Translations under genes and position numbers: made by a program
Shown here: piece after piece, positions 35,764-44,607 of the stretch
Position numbering within the stretch: the stretch's first letter is position 1
Layout of the letters: each line of letters opens with the position of its first letter
DNA from: JAIVJM01 sp963816985
GTDB taxonomy: Bacteria > Acidobacteriota > Blastocatellia > Pyrinomonadales > Pyrinomonadaceae
DNA length: 64,000 bases
NCBI GenBank assembly: GCA_963816985.1
Contig: CAWFMF010000004.1
Span: forward strand, 744,001-808,000
Reading direction: 5' to 3'
The notes under the pieces: generated by a model
Database searches by the model: none
The model's input: only the letters and a program-made list of their open reading frames with translations
Told to the model about the DNA's origin: nothing

Positions 35764-37011
35764 TCAGGCGTCGCGCCGGATGTCGTCGAGCCGCTTTTTG
35801 ATGAGCGCGCCGACGGCCACGGGCGAGAAGCGCGTCTCGATGGTCTGACGCGCGCGCGCGCCGATAGTTTCGGCGAGGCCGGGTTCGTCCACCAGCCGCC
35901 GCATCCAGCGGGCCGCCTGCTCCGTGTCGGGCTCGGCCCAGACCTGATGCGACTCGTAAGGCCCGTAGTCTTTCCCCAAGCTCACCAGCTCGTAGTCAAT
36001 GCCGATGGAATTATCCGGCGTCATGTAGTCGGTGTTGCCCGACCAGTTGGTGAGCATCGCGGGCTTCGCCAAAAGCATCGCCTCCGCCGGGACGAGGCCG
36101 AAGCCCTCGGAGCGGTGCAAGGAGACGAGGCAGTCCGACGCTTCGAGCAGCGAGACCATCTCCGCGCGACTCAGGACGCGTTCGACCGTGTGGATGTTCG
36201 GGACGCCCCTGACTTCTTCGAGCACCGCCTCCAACTCCGTCGAGGGGAAGCCGGGGTTGTTGAACTTGAGCACGAGCGCGGCGCGCGTGTCGCCGGGCGC
36301 GAAGGCCCGCTTGAAGGCCCGCACCGCGCCGAGCGGGTTCTTTCTCTCCAGCACGCTCATCGTGTCACAGACGCAAAGAAAGATGAAGCGGCGCTCAGGC
36401 ACGCCGAAGAAGCCGCGCGGCACGTGCCCGCCCGCCGTCACCTGCACGACCGGCGGGATTCTCACGACGGGGACGGGGGATTTGTGCCCGACGGCCTGCT
36501 CGACGAAACGCGACCCGGCCCAGACCTCGTTGACCAGAGAGAACTCGCGCACCCACGCCTCCGGCAATTCGGAAAGTTCCCAGAACCAGTTGCCGACGAC
36601 GTAGCGGCTGCCGAGCAGAGTGTTCGGCAAAGTCGCCCTCACGTTGTCCGCGTTGTCGGGGTTGACGCACAGGAGCGTCACGTCGAAGCCGGGCCGCTCC
36701 GCCTCCCTGTGCGCCCATGCGAGGTTCGTTTGCGCCGCGAGGTTGCCTTCTTCAAAGTTGACGACGGCGAAGGGAACGCCCGCCGCCTCCAACGCCGAAG
36801 CCATCCCGCGCGCCGCCTGTCCGAGCCCGGTCTCGGCCCGCATGTAGCCGACGAGGTTGACGCCGTAGGGACGCGGCGAGAGACCGAGCCCGCGCCGCGC
36901 GCGACGCCGCAAGTTGAAGCTCCTTCGGGCGAGCGCGAGGCTCCGTATCTTCGAAGCCACCGCCGCGCGTCCGGCCAGAGCCCTGACCTTCGTCTTGAGA
37001 TTTGAAGCCAT
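35764..37011 (-). CDS. Family 4-type glycosyltransferase
   Basis: The 415-residue version starts at the ATG at 37009-37011 (MASNLKTKVRAL), with GAGGAAG just upstream. A TTG at 37047 that overlaps the preceding TGA is an alternative adding 12 Lys-rich residues. GT-B features are GVNLVGYMRAETGLGQAARG near 60, a glycogen-synthase-like N-terminal loop, then FIFLCVCDTMSVLERKNPLG, LSRAEMVSLLEASDCLVSLH and RSEGFGLVPAEAMLLAKPAM, with the E-x7-E donor motif. This subgroup is frequent in O-antigen loci of soil bacteria. Specificity unknown. Confidence 0.86.
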   Translation of the reverse strand: MASNLKTKVRALAGRAAVASKIRSLALARRSFNLRRRARRGLGLSPRPYGVNLVGYMRAETGLGQAARGMASALEAAGVPFAVVNFEEGNLAAQTNLAWAHREAERPGFDVTLLCVNPDNADNVRATLPNTLLGSRYVVGNWFWELSELPEAWVREFSLVNEVWAGSRFVEQAVGHKSPVPVVRIPPVVQVTAGGHVPRGFFGVPERRFIFLCVCDTMSVLERKNPLGAVRAFKRAFAPGDTRAALVLKFNNPGFPSTELEAVLEEVRGVPNIHTVERVLSRAEMVSLLEASDCLVSLHRSEGFGLVPAEAMLLAKPAMLTNWSGNTDYMTPDNSIGIDYELVSLGKDYGPYESHQVWAEPDTEQAARWMRRLVDEPGLAETIGARARQTIETRFSPVAVGALIKKRLDDIRRDA

Positions 37012-37043
37012 GCTTCCTCGGCCCGCCCCGGCCTTCTTCTTCT

Positions 37044-37964
37044 TCAACGGCTCCGCAGTCGCGTCCAGTATAGCCGCGCGATTCTCCGCATCAGAAGCGC
37101 CGCGTCCGAGGGGTTTTCCCTGAGCGCGCGGCGGTACTGCGAAAGCGCCACGCGGTCAATCGGGTACGGCTGCGCGGAGAGCGTGTCGGCGAGCCAGCGG
37201 TAGGCGGCGGAACGCTCCGCCTTCGACGCCCGCGCGCCGTGTTCGGGGAACAACTCCTCGAAGGGGATGCTCTCGATGCGCTCGCGGAAAAATTTCGGGA
37301 CTTCCTCGGCCCACTTCTTCGAGCGGATGCCGCGCTCCTCGTGCTCCCGCACCTGCATCAACGCTTCGGGCACGCGCACCAGAGGGAAGCGGCGCACGAG
37401 CCTTGAGAGCATGTCCACATCCTGCGTGTAGCGCCAGGTCTCGGAGTAGGGGCCGACCTCTTCGACGCAGCGGCGGTCGAACATCAGAGAGTAGCAGGCC
37501 GAGCAGACCGGCCCGCCCGTCAGGACGTGCCGCAGCGTCTCGTGCCGCTCGTATTCGGGCAGACGGTGCTCGTTGACGACCTCGCCGCGCGAGTCAATCA
37601 TCTCGATGTCGGTGTACGAGGCCGCAGGGCCTTCGAGCGGTTTGAGCGCCTCGACCTGCCGCTCCAACTTCGTCGAATGAAAACGGTCGTCGTGGCTGAG
37701 CCAACTGATGTAGCGACCCCTTGCCAGACGAATCCCGTGGTTGAACGCGCCCGCGACGCCGGTGTTGTCCTGACGGACGTACCTCAGACGCTCGCCGTAT
37801 GAGCGCGCGACCTCCGGCGTCGAATCCTTCGAGCCGTCGTCCACGACGATTAGCTCGAAGTCCCTGAAGGTCTGTTCGAGCACGCTCTCGACGGCGAAGC
37901 GCAGGTAGTTCTCGCCGTTGAAGACGGGCAGGATGACGCTGACTGTGACTGTCTGATTACTCAT
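37044..37964 (-). CDS. Family 2 glycosyltransferase
   Basis: The 306-residue GT-A enzyme reads TVSVILPVFNGENYLRFAVE, ELIVVDDGSKDSTPEV, GAFNHGIRLARGRYISWLSH with DDRF as the metal-binding motif, and TQDVDMLSRLVRRF. The C-terminus is helical with a short basic tail. It lies four bases after the GT4-like gene at 37968 and its stop overlaps the possible TTG start of the next gene, so the three glycosyltransferases are probably made together. Confidence 0.88.
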   Translation of the reverse strand: MSNQTVTVSVILPVFNGENYLRFAVESVLEQTFRDFELIVVDDGSKDSTPEVARSYGERLRYVRQDNTGVAGAFNHGIRLARGRYISWLSHDDRFHSTKLERQVEALKPLEGPAASYTDIEMIDSRGEVVNEHRLPEYERHETLRHVLTGGPVCSACYSLMFDRRCVEEVGPYSETWRYTQDVDMLSRLVRRFPLVRVPEALMQVREHEERGIRSKKWAEEVPKFFRERIESIPFEELFPEHGARASKAERSAAYRWLADTLSAQPYPIDRVALSQYRRALRENPSDAALLMRRIARLYWTRLRSR

Positions 37965-37967
37965 CTC

Positions 37968-39236
37968 TCAATTAACTTTCGAGCCGTTCTCATTAACCCT
38001 CGCGCCGCCCGCCGCGAGCCGTTCGTAGAAGCCGAGCACGCGCTCGCGTATCTCGGCGCGGTTCGCCACGCGCCGCACGAGGGCGAGGTTCCTTGCGGCG
38101 GCGTCGTCCACCAGCGCGTCGTCGGTCATCGCGCGCACGAGCGCACCCGCAATCTCCTCCGGGTAGAGGTTGCGCGCGAAGAGGACGTTCTCACCTTCGG
38201 CGACGAGCGGGAGAATGGTTTCCAGCGGCGAGACGACGGGGAAGGCCCCGGCGGCCATCGCTTCAAGGAGCGTGTTCGGCACGCCGTCCACGAGCGACGG
38301 CGCGAGCATCACGCGCGCTCTCGTCATCAGTTCGAGCACGTCCGCGCGCGGGATGCGTTCGGTCGCGCGGCAGCTCGCCCTGATTTCGGCGGGCAGCGTG
38401 CGGAACCACATCCACGTCTCCGGCATCATCGCCAGCAGGTGAATCTCGCAGGGCGGGAGCCGCCCCCAGCAGAGCTTGAGCGCCTCGAAGACCGGCAGCG
38501 CCTTCGACCACGGGCACTCGTAAGCCTTCGGCCACAAGATGACGCGGCGGCGCGAAGGCGGCCCGTCCCACTTCGCGGCCAGCGTCTCCACCTCGACGCC
38601 GCCCGTGCCCGGCACCGTGCCGATGTCCGAGAGCTTCTCCTCGCCGACGCCCATCGCGCGCGCGTGGTCGAAGCCGACCGCGTTGTCGCCGACGAGTTGG
38701 TCGCAGGCGCGCAGGACTTCGCCGACCCGCCCGCCGAGCTGTTGATTCAAGTGGCACGCGCCGGGCACGAGGTCTGCGCCGCCGAGCGTCTGCAAGACCC
38801 ACTTGCCGCCGCCTTCGAGCCCGTACTTGCGCCGCGCGCGAAAGTAGAAGTCCGACTGTTCGAGCCCCATCGTGTGAACGACGTGGGGCTGCCACTCGCG
38901 GATGACCTCGGCGAGCCAGCGGGCGGCGGCCTCCGTCACGTCCGGCACGCCGCGCAGGCGGTTGTAGTGTCTCCACGCGAAGCGCGCCGCGCGCCCGCGC
39001 GGGAGCAGCCGCAGGCGGGTCGCGGAGTTCGCCACGTCCGAGTGGTAGTAAGTGACGTAAGTCGGGACGGGCCAGCCGTCGGGCGGCGCGACGCTCGGCA
39101 TCGCGAAGAGACGGGCGTTGAAGGGCGCGCCGTCGAGCAGTCCGATCCAAGAGTGCGTGTGCGAGCTGTCGGGCAGTCCGACGAAAAGGATTCGCGGCCT
39201 CCCCGGATACTCGTCCGTGTGAAACGAAGACTTCAT
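37968..39236 (-). CDS. Family 4-type glycosyltransferase
   Basis: The 422-residue GT-B enzyme opens PGRPRILFVGLPDSSHTHSW and has VHTMGLEQSDFYFRARRK, VILWPKAYECPWSKALPVFE near 235, and the donor site ALPSLVDG-like segment MLAPSLVDGVPNTLLEAMAA followed by GAFPVVSPLE. The N-terminal SHTHSW motif and the Gly-Pro-rich loops place it with GT4 proteins that lack the classical first-domain glycine loop. Its ATG overlaps the stop of the methyltransferase upstream in ATGA form. Confidence 0.82.
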   Translation of the reverse strand: MKSSFHTDEYPGRPRILFVGLPDSSHTHSWIGLLDGAPFNARLFAMPSVAPPDGWPVPTYVTYYHSDVANSATRLRLLPRGRAARFAWRHYNRLRGVPDVTEAAARWLAEVIREWQPHVVHTMGLEQSDFYFRARRKYGLEGGGKWVLQTLGGADLVPGACHLNQQLGGRVGEVLRACDQLVGDNAVGFDHARAMGVGEEKLSDIGTVPGTGGVEVETLAAKWDGPPSRRRVILWPKAYECPWSKALPVFEALKLCWGRLPPCEIHLLAMMPETWMWFRTLPAEIRASCRATERIPRADVLELMTRARVMLAPSLVDGVPNTLLEAMAAGAFPVVSPLETILPLVAEGENVLFARNLYPEEIAGALVRAMTDDALVDDAAARNLALVRRVANRAEIRERVLGFYERLAAGGARVNENGSKVN

Positions 39237-40258
39237 CCTCCGCCCTCAGACGCCTCCCGCCGCCCCGCCTCCCGCAGAGGCATCCGCGCCCGCGCCTCGA
39301 CGCCGTTGCCGCCGTAGTACACCTCCAACTCCGTCAGCCCGCACGACTCAAGGCACGCGCGAATCTCTTCGACGCTCCGCAGGTGTTTGTAGTGGTCGGT
39401 CAGCAAGTCGTGCGTGTCGAGCACGGCCCACTCGGCCAGAAGCTTCTCGCCGAGCTGCGGGTAGACTCCCGCGTAGTCAACCAGCGGCGAGTGGCGGCTG
39501 AGCGGCGCGCGCAGTCGCCACCTCCCGCGCTTCTCGCTCCGGGACATTCTGTGCAGCGGCAGCAGTGCGCGCGACAAAGCGAAGACGAGCGACATCGAGA
39601 CGCCCGGCGGCAGGCGGATGAACAACTGCCGCAGGAGAGCGCGCGACCAGTGCTTCCGCGCGGCGTAAGTGTACTGGTCAATGACGAGCGTCCCGCCCGG
39701 CTTCAACTGTCGCGCGAGCGCGGCGATGGTCTCTTCGGGGCTCGGCGTGGCCTGTATGACGCCGACGCAGACGACGAAGTCGAAGGAGTGCGGCTCGACG
39801 GGCAGACGGCGCACGTCGGCCTGCGCGACGAAGTAGCCTTCGAAGTGTTGACAGTTTTCGTAGTTCGCCTCGACGGCCCGCGAGAGGTCGCAGGCGAAGA
39901 CGCGCGCGCCCGCCGCGAGCATCAGCTCGGTGAAGCGTCCCGCGCCGCAACCGACTTCGAGCACCGTGCGCCCGCGCAAGCCTTCGAGCGAGCCGCCGAG
40001 GCAGCGCGCCAGACGTTCGCGCGAGATGTTCGTGCCCGTGTGCGAGTCGAGCTGCGTCCGGCGAAAGAGCTTCCACTGCCGCCCGAAGGACGCGGCGTAG
40101 CCGTCCGAGGCGACGAAGCGCGGCACGCCGCCGACGACCGCGAAGCGACATCCGCCCTCACACGCCAGCTCGCGCGCCTCGTCCACGCGCGCCGCCCCGC
40201 CGACGACGCTCAGACGCGCGCCGTGCACCGGACATCTCAACTGCGGCGGAATCTCCAT
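39233..40258 (-). CDS. Methyltransferase with N-terminal Trm112-like segment
   Basis: The 341-residue protein begins with a zinc-ribbon-like segment (LRCPVHGARL, then LACEGGCRFAVVGGVPRFV). A class I SAM domain follows from about 85 (RTVLEVGCGAGRFTELML, VFACDLSRAVEANYEN, RRLPVEPHSFDFVVCVGV). A long C-terminal half (about 200-335) includes PPGVSMSLVFALSRALLPLH and LTDHYKHLRSVEEIRACLES. This order is the reverse of the gene at 29972, which has its zinc ribbon at the C-terminus. The probable role is modification of a sugar or lipid-linked intermediate. Confidence 0.8.
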   Translation of the reverse strand: MEIPPQLRCPVHGARLSVVGGAARVDEARELACEGGCRFAVVGGVPRFVASDGYAASFGRQWKLFRRTQLDSHTGTNISRERLARCLGGSLEGLRGRTVLEVGCGAGRFTELMLAAGARVFACDLSRAVEANYENCQHFEGYFVAQADVRRLPVEPHSFDFVVCVGVIQATPSPEETIAALARQLKPGGTLVIDQYTYAARKHWSRALLRQLFIRLPPGVSMSLVFALSRALLPLHRMSRSEKRGRWRLRAPLSRHSPLVDYAGVYPQLGEKLLAEWAVLDTHDLLTDHYKHLRSVEEIRACLESCGLTELEVYYGGNGVEARARMPLREAGRREASEGGG

Positions 40259-40261
40259 AAA

Positions 40262-40301
40262 CGAAAATCAGTTGACGCGAAACGAAAATCAGTTGACGCG
40301 C
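40262..40301. repeat. 21-bp direct tandem duplication at a gene end
   Basis: The unit CGAAAATCAGTTGACGCG occurs twice with a 21-bp period. The second copy contains the last codons and stop of the GT4 gene at 40289. The duplication therefore copied the gene end into the spacer before the methyltransferase start. It is a simple slippage product, not a hairpin. Confidence 0.85.
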
Positions 40302-41512
40302 GGCGCGTCCAGTTTGAGCACCTCCGCGAACTGCACGCGCGCCTTGCCGAGATCGAAGTCGGCCTCGGCCCGCTCACGCGCACGGGCGGCGAGTCTTTCG
40401 CGCAGCGCGGCGTCGTTCAAAAGCGTATCCAGAGCTTGCGCCAGTCGCGCCGGGTCGTCTTCGTCCACCACGACGCCGCACTCATGATGCCGGAAGTACC
40501 AGGAGATGAAAGAGTCCCGCGGCGCGTGGACGAGGACGGGCCGACGCGCCGCCAAAAATTCTCCCATCTTCCCCGGCGCAGCCGTCCTTACGATGTCCGG
40601 GTGCGGCGTCTTAAAAGCCAGCGGGAGAAAGAGCACGTCCGCGCGCCGCTGCACTCCGGGCATCGCCGAGGCCGACTCGTGCGTGTGATAGACGAGCGCC
40701 GGGCCGCCGATGCCTTCCCTCTCCAAATCCGCGAGCGGCTGCGCCGTGTAGAGGTGCAGCTTCACTTCCGGGCGTCCGAGCGATTCGATGGCCGCCAAGA
40801 GGTTGCGGAAGGCATCGTAATGGACGGGGCCGACGCCGCCCGTGTAGACGATCTTGACAGCGCTGCCCTCTCGCCTCACGTCGCCCGTCGTCTCCGTCTC
40901 TTCTTCTAAGGGGTCGTCATAGTCAGAGAGGTCGCAGGGGTTGTGGATGATGAAGGGCTCGATGCGATGACGTTGCCGGAGTTCTTCGGCGAGGAATTCG
41001 TTGGGGGCGATGACGGCGGCTGCGCCTCTCATCAGCACGGGTTCGAGTCTTTGAAGGAAGTGCTTGCCGTGGACGTAGGCGACCATGTGGAAGTACTGGT
41101 CGAGGAGGTAGGCGTAGAACGGCACGCGCGCGAGGCGGCTCGCTAAGTAGCCCGCCGGGAAGTCGAGGATTTCGTTGCCGCCCGTGCAGACCACGACCGC
41201 CTCGCAACGCTCGCGCCGGATGATGCGGGCGATGGCACGGGCGCGCGTCAGGACGCCGGAATAGAGGTTGAAGTTTTCGCGCGCGCGGCGGAGGCCGAAG
41301 CGGTGGCCGCGCGTCAGCTTAAAAGTCGGTCGGAGGTAGAAGTGCTTGCCCGCCAGACGGCCCGAATAATCGGGCTGCTCGCCGCTCACGTAGTCTCTGG
41401 AAGAGAGGAGGCAGTAGCTCGCGGGGTCGAGGTCGCGCAGGAGCCGTTGGATGATCGTCGCGTGCGCGGACTCCGAGGGCGGCAGGACGTTGGAGATGAG
41501 CGCGAACTTCAT
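40289..41512 (-). CDS. Family 4 glycosyltransferase
   Basis: The 407-residue GT-B enzyme starts MKFALISNVLPPSESAHATI, the N-terminal glycine-poor variant seen in capsule enzymes. Further motifs are AVVVCTGGNEILDFPAGYLA, AVIAPNEFLAEELRQRHRIE, KIVYTGGVGPVHYDAFRNLL near 225, and the donor-binding region GKMGEFLAARRPVLVHAPRD. The last lacks a strict E-x7-E, so the family is GT4 by fold rather than by full signature. Its ATG at 41510-41512 lies three bases after the WecB-like gene stop. Confidence 0.83.
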   Translation of the reverse strand: MKFALISNVLPPSESAHATIIQRLLRDLDPASYCLLSSRDYVSGEQPDYSGRLAGKHFYLRPTFKLTRGHRFGLRRARENFNLYSGVLTRARAIARIIRRERCEAVVVCTGGNEILDFPAGYLASRLARVPFYAYLLDQYFHMVAYVHGKHFLQRLEPVLMRGAAAVIAPNEFLAEELRQRHRIEPFIIHNPCDLSDYDDPLEEETETTGDVRREGSAVKIVYTGGVGPVHYDAFRNLLAAIESLGRPEVKLHLYTAQPLADLEREGIGGPALVYHTHESASAMPGVQRRADVLFLPLAFKTPHPDIVRTAAPGKMGEFLAARRPVLVHAPRDSFISWYFRHHECGVVVDEDDPARLAQALDTLLNDAALRERLAARARERAEADFDLGKARVQFAEVLKLDAPRVN

Positions 41513-41515
41513 ATC

Positions 41516-42616
41516 TCACGCCTGCGGCGCGGGCGCGGCGTAGCCGAGGAGGATTTTGACGACGGTGCGGCTCACGCCCTCGGCCATGTATTCGGGCGGG
41601 ACGGCCCAGTCGCTCTCCTGTTCGAGCACGGTGCGGACGCAGCGCATGACGGCTGCGGGGTCGGCCCCGCTCAGCATGTTGCTGCCGCACTCGATGGTTT
41701 CGGGCCGCTCCGTCACGTCGCGGATGGTGACGTTGGCGACGCGGAAGATACAGCACTCCTCCTGCACCGTCCCGCTGTCGCTGAGGACGCAGAAGGCGTT
41801 CTTCTCCAAGGCGATGAAGTCGAAGAGGCCGAAGGGCTCGCAGAAGCGAATCTCGCTGTGCGCCCCGGCGTCCACGCGGAACCGCTCCATGACGGCGCGC
41901 GTGCGCGGGTGCGTGCTGCAAATGACGGGGAGGCCGTACTCGCGCCCCAACGCTTCGAGCGAGCGGATGAGCGCGAGCAGGCGCTCTTCCACGTCCACGT
42001 TCTCCGCCCGGTGCATCGTGACGAGGAAATACTTGCCCGGTTCGACGCCGAGTTCCGCGTGAACTTTCGACGCGGCGATCTGCGGGCCGTAGTGCTCGAT
42101 GACTTCGCGGATGGGGTTGCCGGTGACGTAGACGCGGCGGCCCTCGATGCCTTCGCGCAGAAGGTTCATGCGGCTGCGCTCGGTGTAGGGCAGCAAAACG
42201 TCGCTGCTGTGGTCAACGATGCGGCGGTTGACCTCTTCGGGCACGCGGTCGTCGTAGCAGCGGTTGCCCGCCTCCATGTGGTAGACGGGGATGCCGAGCC
42301 GCTTGGCGACGATTGAGCTGAGCGCGCTGTTGGTGTCGCCGAGGATAAGCAGGCGGTCGGGCCGTTCGGCGAGCATGACGCGCTCGCACTCGGAGATGAT
42401 CTGCCCGATCTGCTCGCCGAAGGTCGCGCCGCGCACGCCTAAGAAGTGGTCGGGCTGCCGGACGCCGAGTTCTTCGAAGAACAGCTCGCTCAGGCGCGGG
42501 TCGAAGTTCTGGCCGGTGTGGACGAGGCGGTGCTCGCACAACCCGTCGAGGCGTTCGACGATGCGGCTGAGGCGGATGATTTCGGGCCGCGTGCCCAGCA
42601 CGGTCATGATCTTCAT
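41516..42616 (-). CDS. wecB: UDP-N-acetylglucosamine 2-epimerase family protein
   Basis: The 366-residue enzyme has the GT-B-like fold of WecB: KIMTVLGTRPEIIRLSRIVE, LVHTGQNFDPRLSELFFEEL, ILGDTNSALSSIVAKRLGIP, MEAGNRCYDDRVPEEVNRRI, VTMHRAENVDVEERL and SDSGTVQEECCIF. In the pathway formed with the two SDRs immediately upstream it would act as the final 2-epimerase on a UDP-N-acetyl-deoxysugar (CapG/WbjD/WbvD role), not on UDP-GlcNAc itself. That is inference from gene order. Its ATG overlaps the stop of the CapE-like gene (ATGA). Confidence 0.9.
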   Translation of the reverse strand: MKIMTVLGTRPEIIRLSRIVERLDGLCEHRLVHTGQNFDPRLSELFFEELGVRQPDHFLGVRGATFGEQIGQIISECERVMLAERPDRLLILGDTNSALSSIVAKRLGIPVYHMEAGNRCYDDRVPEEVNRRIVDHSSDVLLPYTERSRMNLLREGIEGRRVYVTGNPIREVIEHYGPQIAASKVHAELGVEPGKYFLVTMHRAENVDVEERLLALIRSLEALGREYGLPVICSTHPRTRAVMERFRVDAGAHSEIRFCEPFGLFDFIALEKNAFCVLSDSGTVQEECCIFRVANVTIRDVTERPETIECGSNMLSGADPAAVMRCVRTVLEQESDWAVPPEYMAEGVSRTVVKILLGYAAPAPQA

Positions 42617-43671
42617 GCGAGCATGTCTTCCTCGTAGACGAAGCGGTCGCCGACCATCAGGTTATGCTTCTTGAGCAGCTCGACGACCTCCTCCTTGTTC
42701 ATCAGGCTGTCGGCGGAGCTGTACTCTTTGCCGAGCGTGACCTGCTTGTCCGCGTCCTCGCGCAGTTCGGGCAGCATCGGCAGGATGACGTAGTAGTCGC
42801 CGCGCTCGATTGTGCGGAAAGCCTCTTCCTCGGAGACGAGGATTTCGTGCACCTTCTCGCCGGGGCGAATGCCCGTCACTTCGGTCTTGATGTCGCGGTC
42901 GCCGATGAGCCCGTCGGCGATGTCGGTGACGAGCGCCGAGGGGACGCGCGGGATGTAAGTCTCGCCGGGGCGACCGCCCTTGACCGCCGCGAAGACCGTG
43001 TCCACGGCCTGCTCCAAGCTCAAGAGGAACCGCGTCATGTCGGTCGTCGTGATGGTGACGGGGCCGCCGCGCCGAATCTGCTCGTGGAAGAGCGGGATGA
43101 CGGAGCCGCGCGAGGCCAGCACGTTGCCGTAGCGGACGCAGATGAAGCGCGTGTGCTCGGCGTCGAGGTTGGCGCGGACGAAGAGACGCTCCTGCACGGC
43201 CTTCGTCATGCCCATGACGTTGACGGGCTTGCACGCCTTGTCGGTCGAGACGCCGACGACCGTCTCAACGTCGAAGCCGCCCTCGCGGACGGCGCGGATG
43301 ATGTTCTCCGCGCCGTTGATGTTGGTCTGCACGGCCTCGTAAGGGAAGTATTCGCACGAGGGGACTTGCTTGAGCGCGGCGGCGTTGAAGACGACGTGCG
43401 CGTCGCGCAGGGCGGTCTTGACGCTGTGCGGGTCGCGCACGTCGCCGATGCGGAATTGGAGGAGCCGCTCGAAGTTGTGATAGATGACCTCGTCGGTGGC
43501 GGTGCGCAATCTTTGGAAGGCGAGCCGCATCGAGTGCTGCTTGGCCTCGTCGCGCGAGAAGACCGTGATTTGCTTGGGCAGACCCATCTCGCCCGTCAGC
43601 AGGCGGCGCACCAGCACCTTGCCGAGCGAGCCCGTCCCGCCCGTCACCAGAACCTTTTTACCTGTCAGCAT
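42613..43671 (-). CDS. capE: UDP-N-acetylglucosamine 4,6-dehydratase/5-epimerase (CapE/WbjB type)
   Basis: The 352-residue SDR starts GKKVLVTGGTGSLGKVLVRR and has ITVFSRDEAKQHSMRLAF, VFNAAALKQVPSCEYFPYEA, VGVSTDKACKPVNVMGMTKA and FVRYGNVLASRGSVIPLF-like sequence (ICVRYGNVLASRGSVIPLFH). The active site is the M-x-x-x-K (MTKA) form typical of CapE and PseB relatives. It dehydrates UDP-GlcNAc at C4/C6, and in CapE also epimerises C5. With the RmlD-like reductase and WecB-like epimerase beside it, UDP-L-FucNAc or UDP-L-QuiNAc/RhaNAc is the likely product. Confidence 0.9.
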   Translation of the reverse strand: MLTGKKVLVTGGTGSLGKVLVRRLLTGEMGLPKQITVFSRDEAKQHSMRLAFQRLRTATDEVIYHNFERLLQFRIGDVRDPHSVKTALRDAHVVFNAAALKQVPSCEYFPYEAVQTNINGAENIIRAVREGGFDVETVVGVSTDKACKPVNVMGMTKAVQERLFVRANLDAEHTRFICVRYGNVLASRGSVIPLFHEQIRRGGPVTITTTDMTRFLLSLEQAVDTVFAAVKGGRPGETYIPRVPSALVTDIADGLIGDRDIKTEVTGIRPGEKVHEILVSEEEAFRTIERGDYYVILPMLPELREDADKQVTLGKEYSSADSLMNKEEVVELLKKHNLMVGDRFVYEEDMLA

Positions 43672-43694
43672 AATTATTCCTTACCACTGTTCGT

Positions 43695-44576
43695 TTAACC
43701 GTTCCTTATCTCTTCGTAGGGAGTCGCGTCGCGCGCCATCCGCTCGATCATCTCCGGCCAGGCGGGGGGCACGAACCCCGTCTCCCGCCGGAACCGAGAG
43801 CCGTCGAGGCTGCGGTCGCAGACGAAAGTCTCGTCCGGCTCGATTTCGATCTCTAACCCGTAGGCGTCTCTGACCAAAGTCAGCAAATCGAACTTGTTGA
43901 TCGGCTCGGCGGCGACGTGCCGGACGCCGCTCAAGTCGCGTTGGTCGGCGATAATGTCGCCGATGATGCGGGCCAGCGCCTCGGTCGTGAAGCCGCTGAA
44001 GACGGCGCGCTTGAAGCCGCGCACGCTCTTGCCCCGCTGCGAGAGGAACCACTCGACGAGGCCGTGCGAGCCCTGAAGCTCGCGCCCGATCATCGAGGTG
44101 CGAATCGTCAGCGAGTGGTCGTAGGCGACCTCGCCGAGCCACTTCGTCCGCCCGTAGATGTCTTCGGCGTCCGAGGCGTCCGACTCTTGGTAGTCGCCGC
44201 GCCGCCCCGTGAAGACGCAATCCGTGCTCAGGTGAATGAGCCGCGCGCCCGCCGCCGCGCACGCCTGCGCCAGCCGGTGCGGGAAGAGCGCGTTGACGGC
44301 GATTGACTGGTAAGGGTCTTTCGCCGCCGCGTCCTGCTTGACGATGCCGACGCAGTTGACGACCACTTCGGGCCGCGCCGAGGCGAGCGCGCGCACCACG
44401 CCGTCGAAGTCGTGCGCCGAGACATTGCCTATCGCGCGCGAAGGGTCGAAGAGGCCGAAGCGCGCGTAGGCGGCGGGCGACTGCCGGAACGTCGCGCGCG
44501 TGTCGAAGCGTTGCGAGAGAGTCTGCCAGAGCTTGTGCCCCAGCATCCCCGAACCGCCGAGAATCAGAACCTTCAT
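43695..44576 (-). CDS. RmlD-like NAD(P)-dependent sugar reductase
   Basis: The 293-residue SDR has MKVLILGGSGMLGHKLWQTL, VVNCVGIVKQDAAAKDPYQS, LIHLSTDCVFTGRRGDYQES and the active-site YGRTK (YxxxK). It resembles RmlD more than CapF, which has a C-terminal cupin that this protein lacks. The UDP-L-QuiNAc/L-RhaNAc pathway (WbvB, WbvR, WbvD) uses an RmlD-like reductase in this slot, whereas the UDP-L-FucNAc pathway uses CapF. The architecture therefore favours the first product. It follows wzt by 31 bp. Confidence 0.82.
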   Translation of the reverse strand: MKVLILGGSGMLGHKLWQTLSQRFDTRATFRQSPAAYARFGLFDPSRAIGNVSAHDFDGVVRALASARPEVVVNCVGIVKQDAAAKDPYQSIAVNALFPHRLAQACAAAGARLIHLSTDCVFTGRRGDYQESDASDAEDIYGRTKWLGEVAYDHSLTIRTSMIGRELQGSHGLVEWFLSQRGKSVRGFKRAVFSGFTTEALARIIGDIIADQRDLSGVRHVAAEPINKFDLLTLVRDAYGLEIEIEPDETFVCDRSLDGSRFRRETGFVPPAWPEMIERMARDATPYEEIRNG

Positions 44577-44607
44577 GAAGTCATCGCCCTCTCGCCGTCC
44601 CTTTCGC

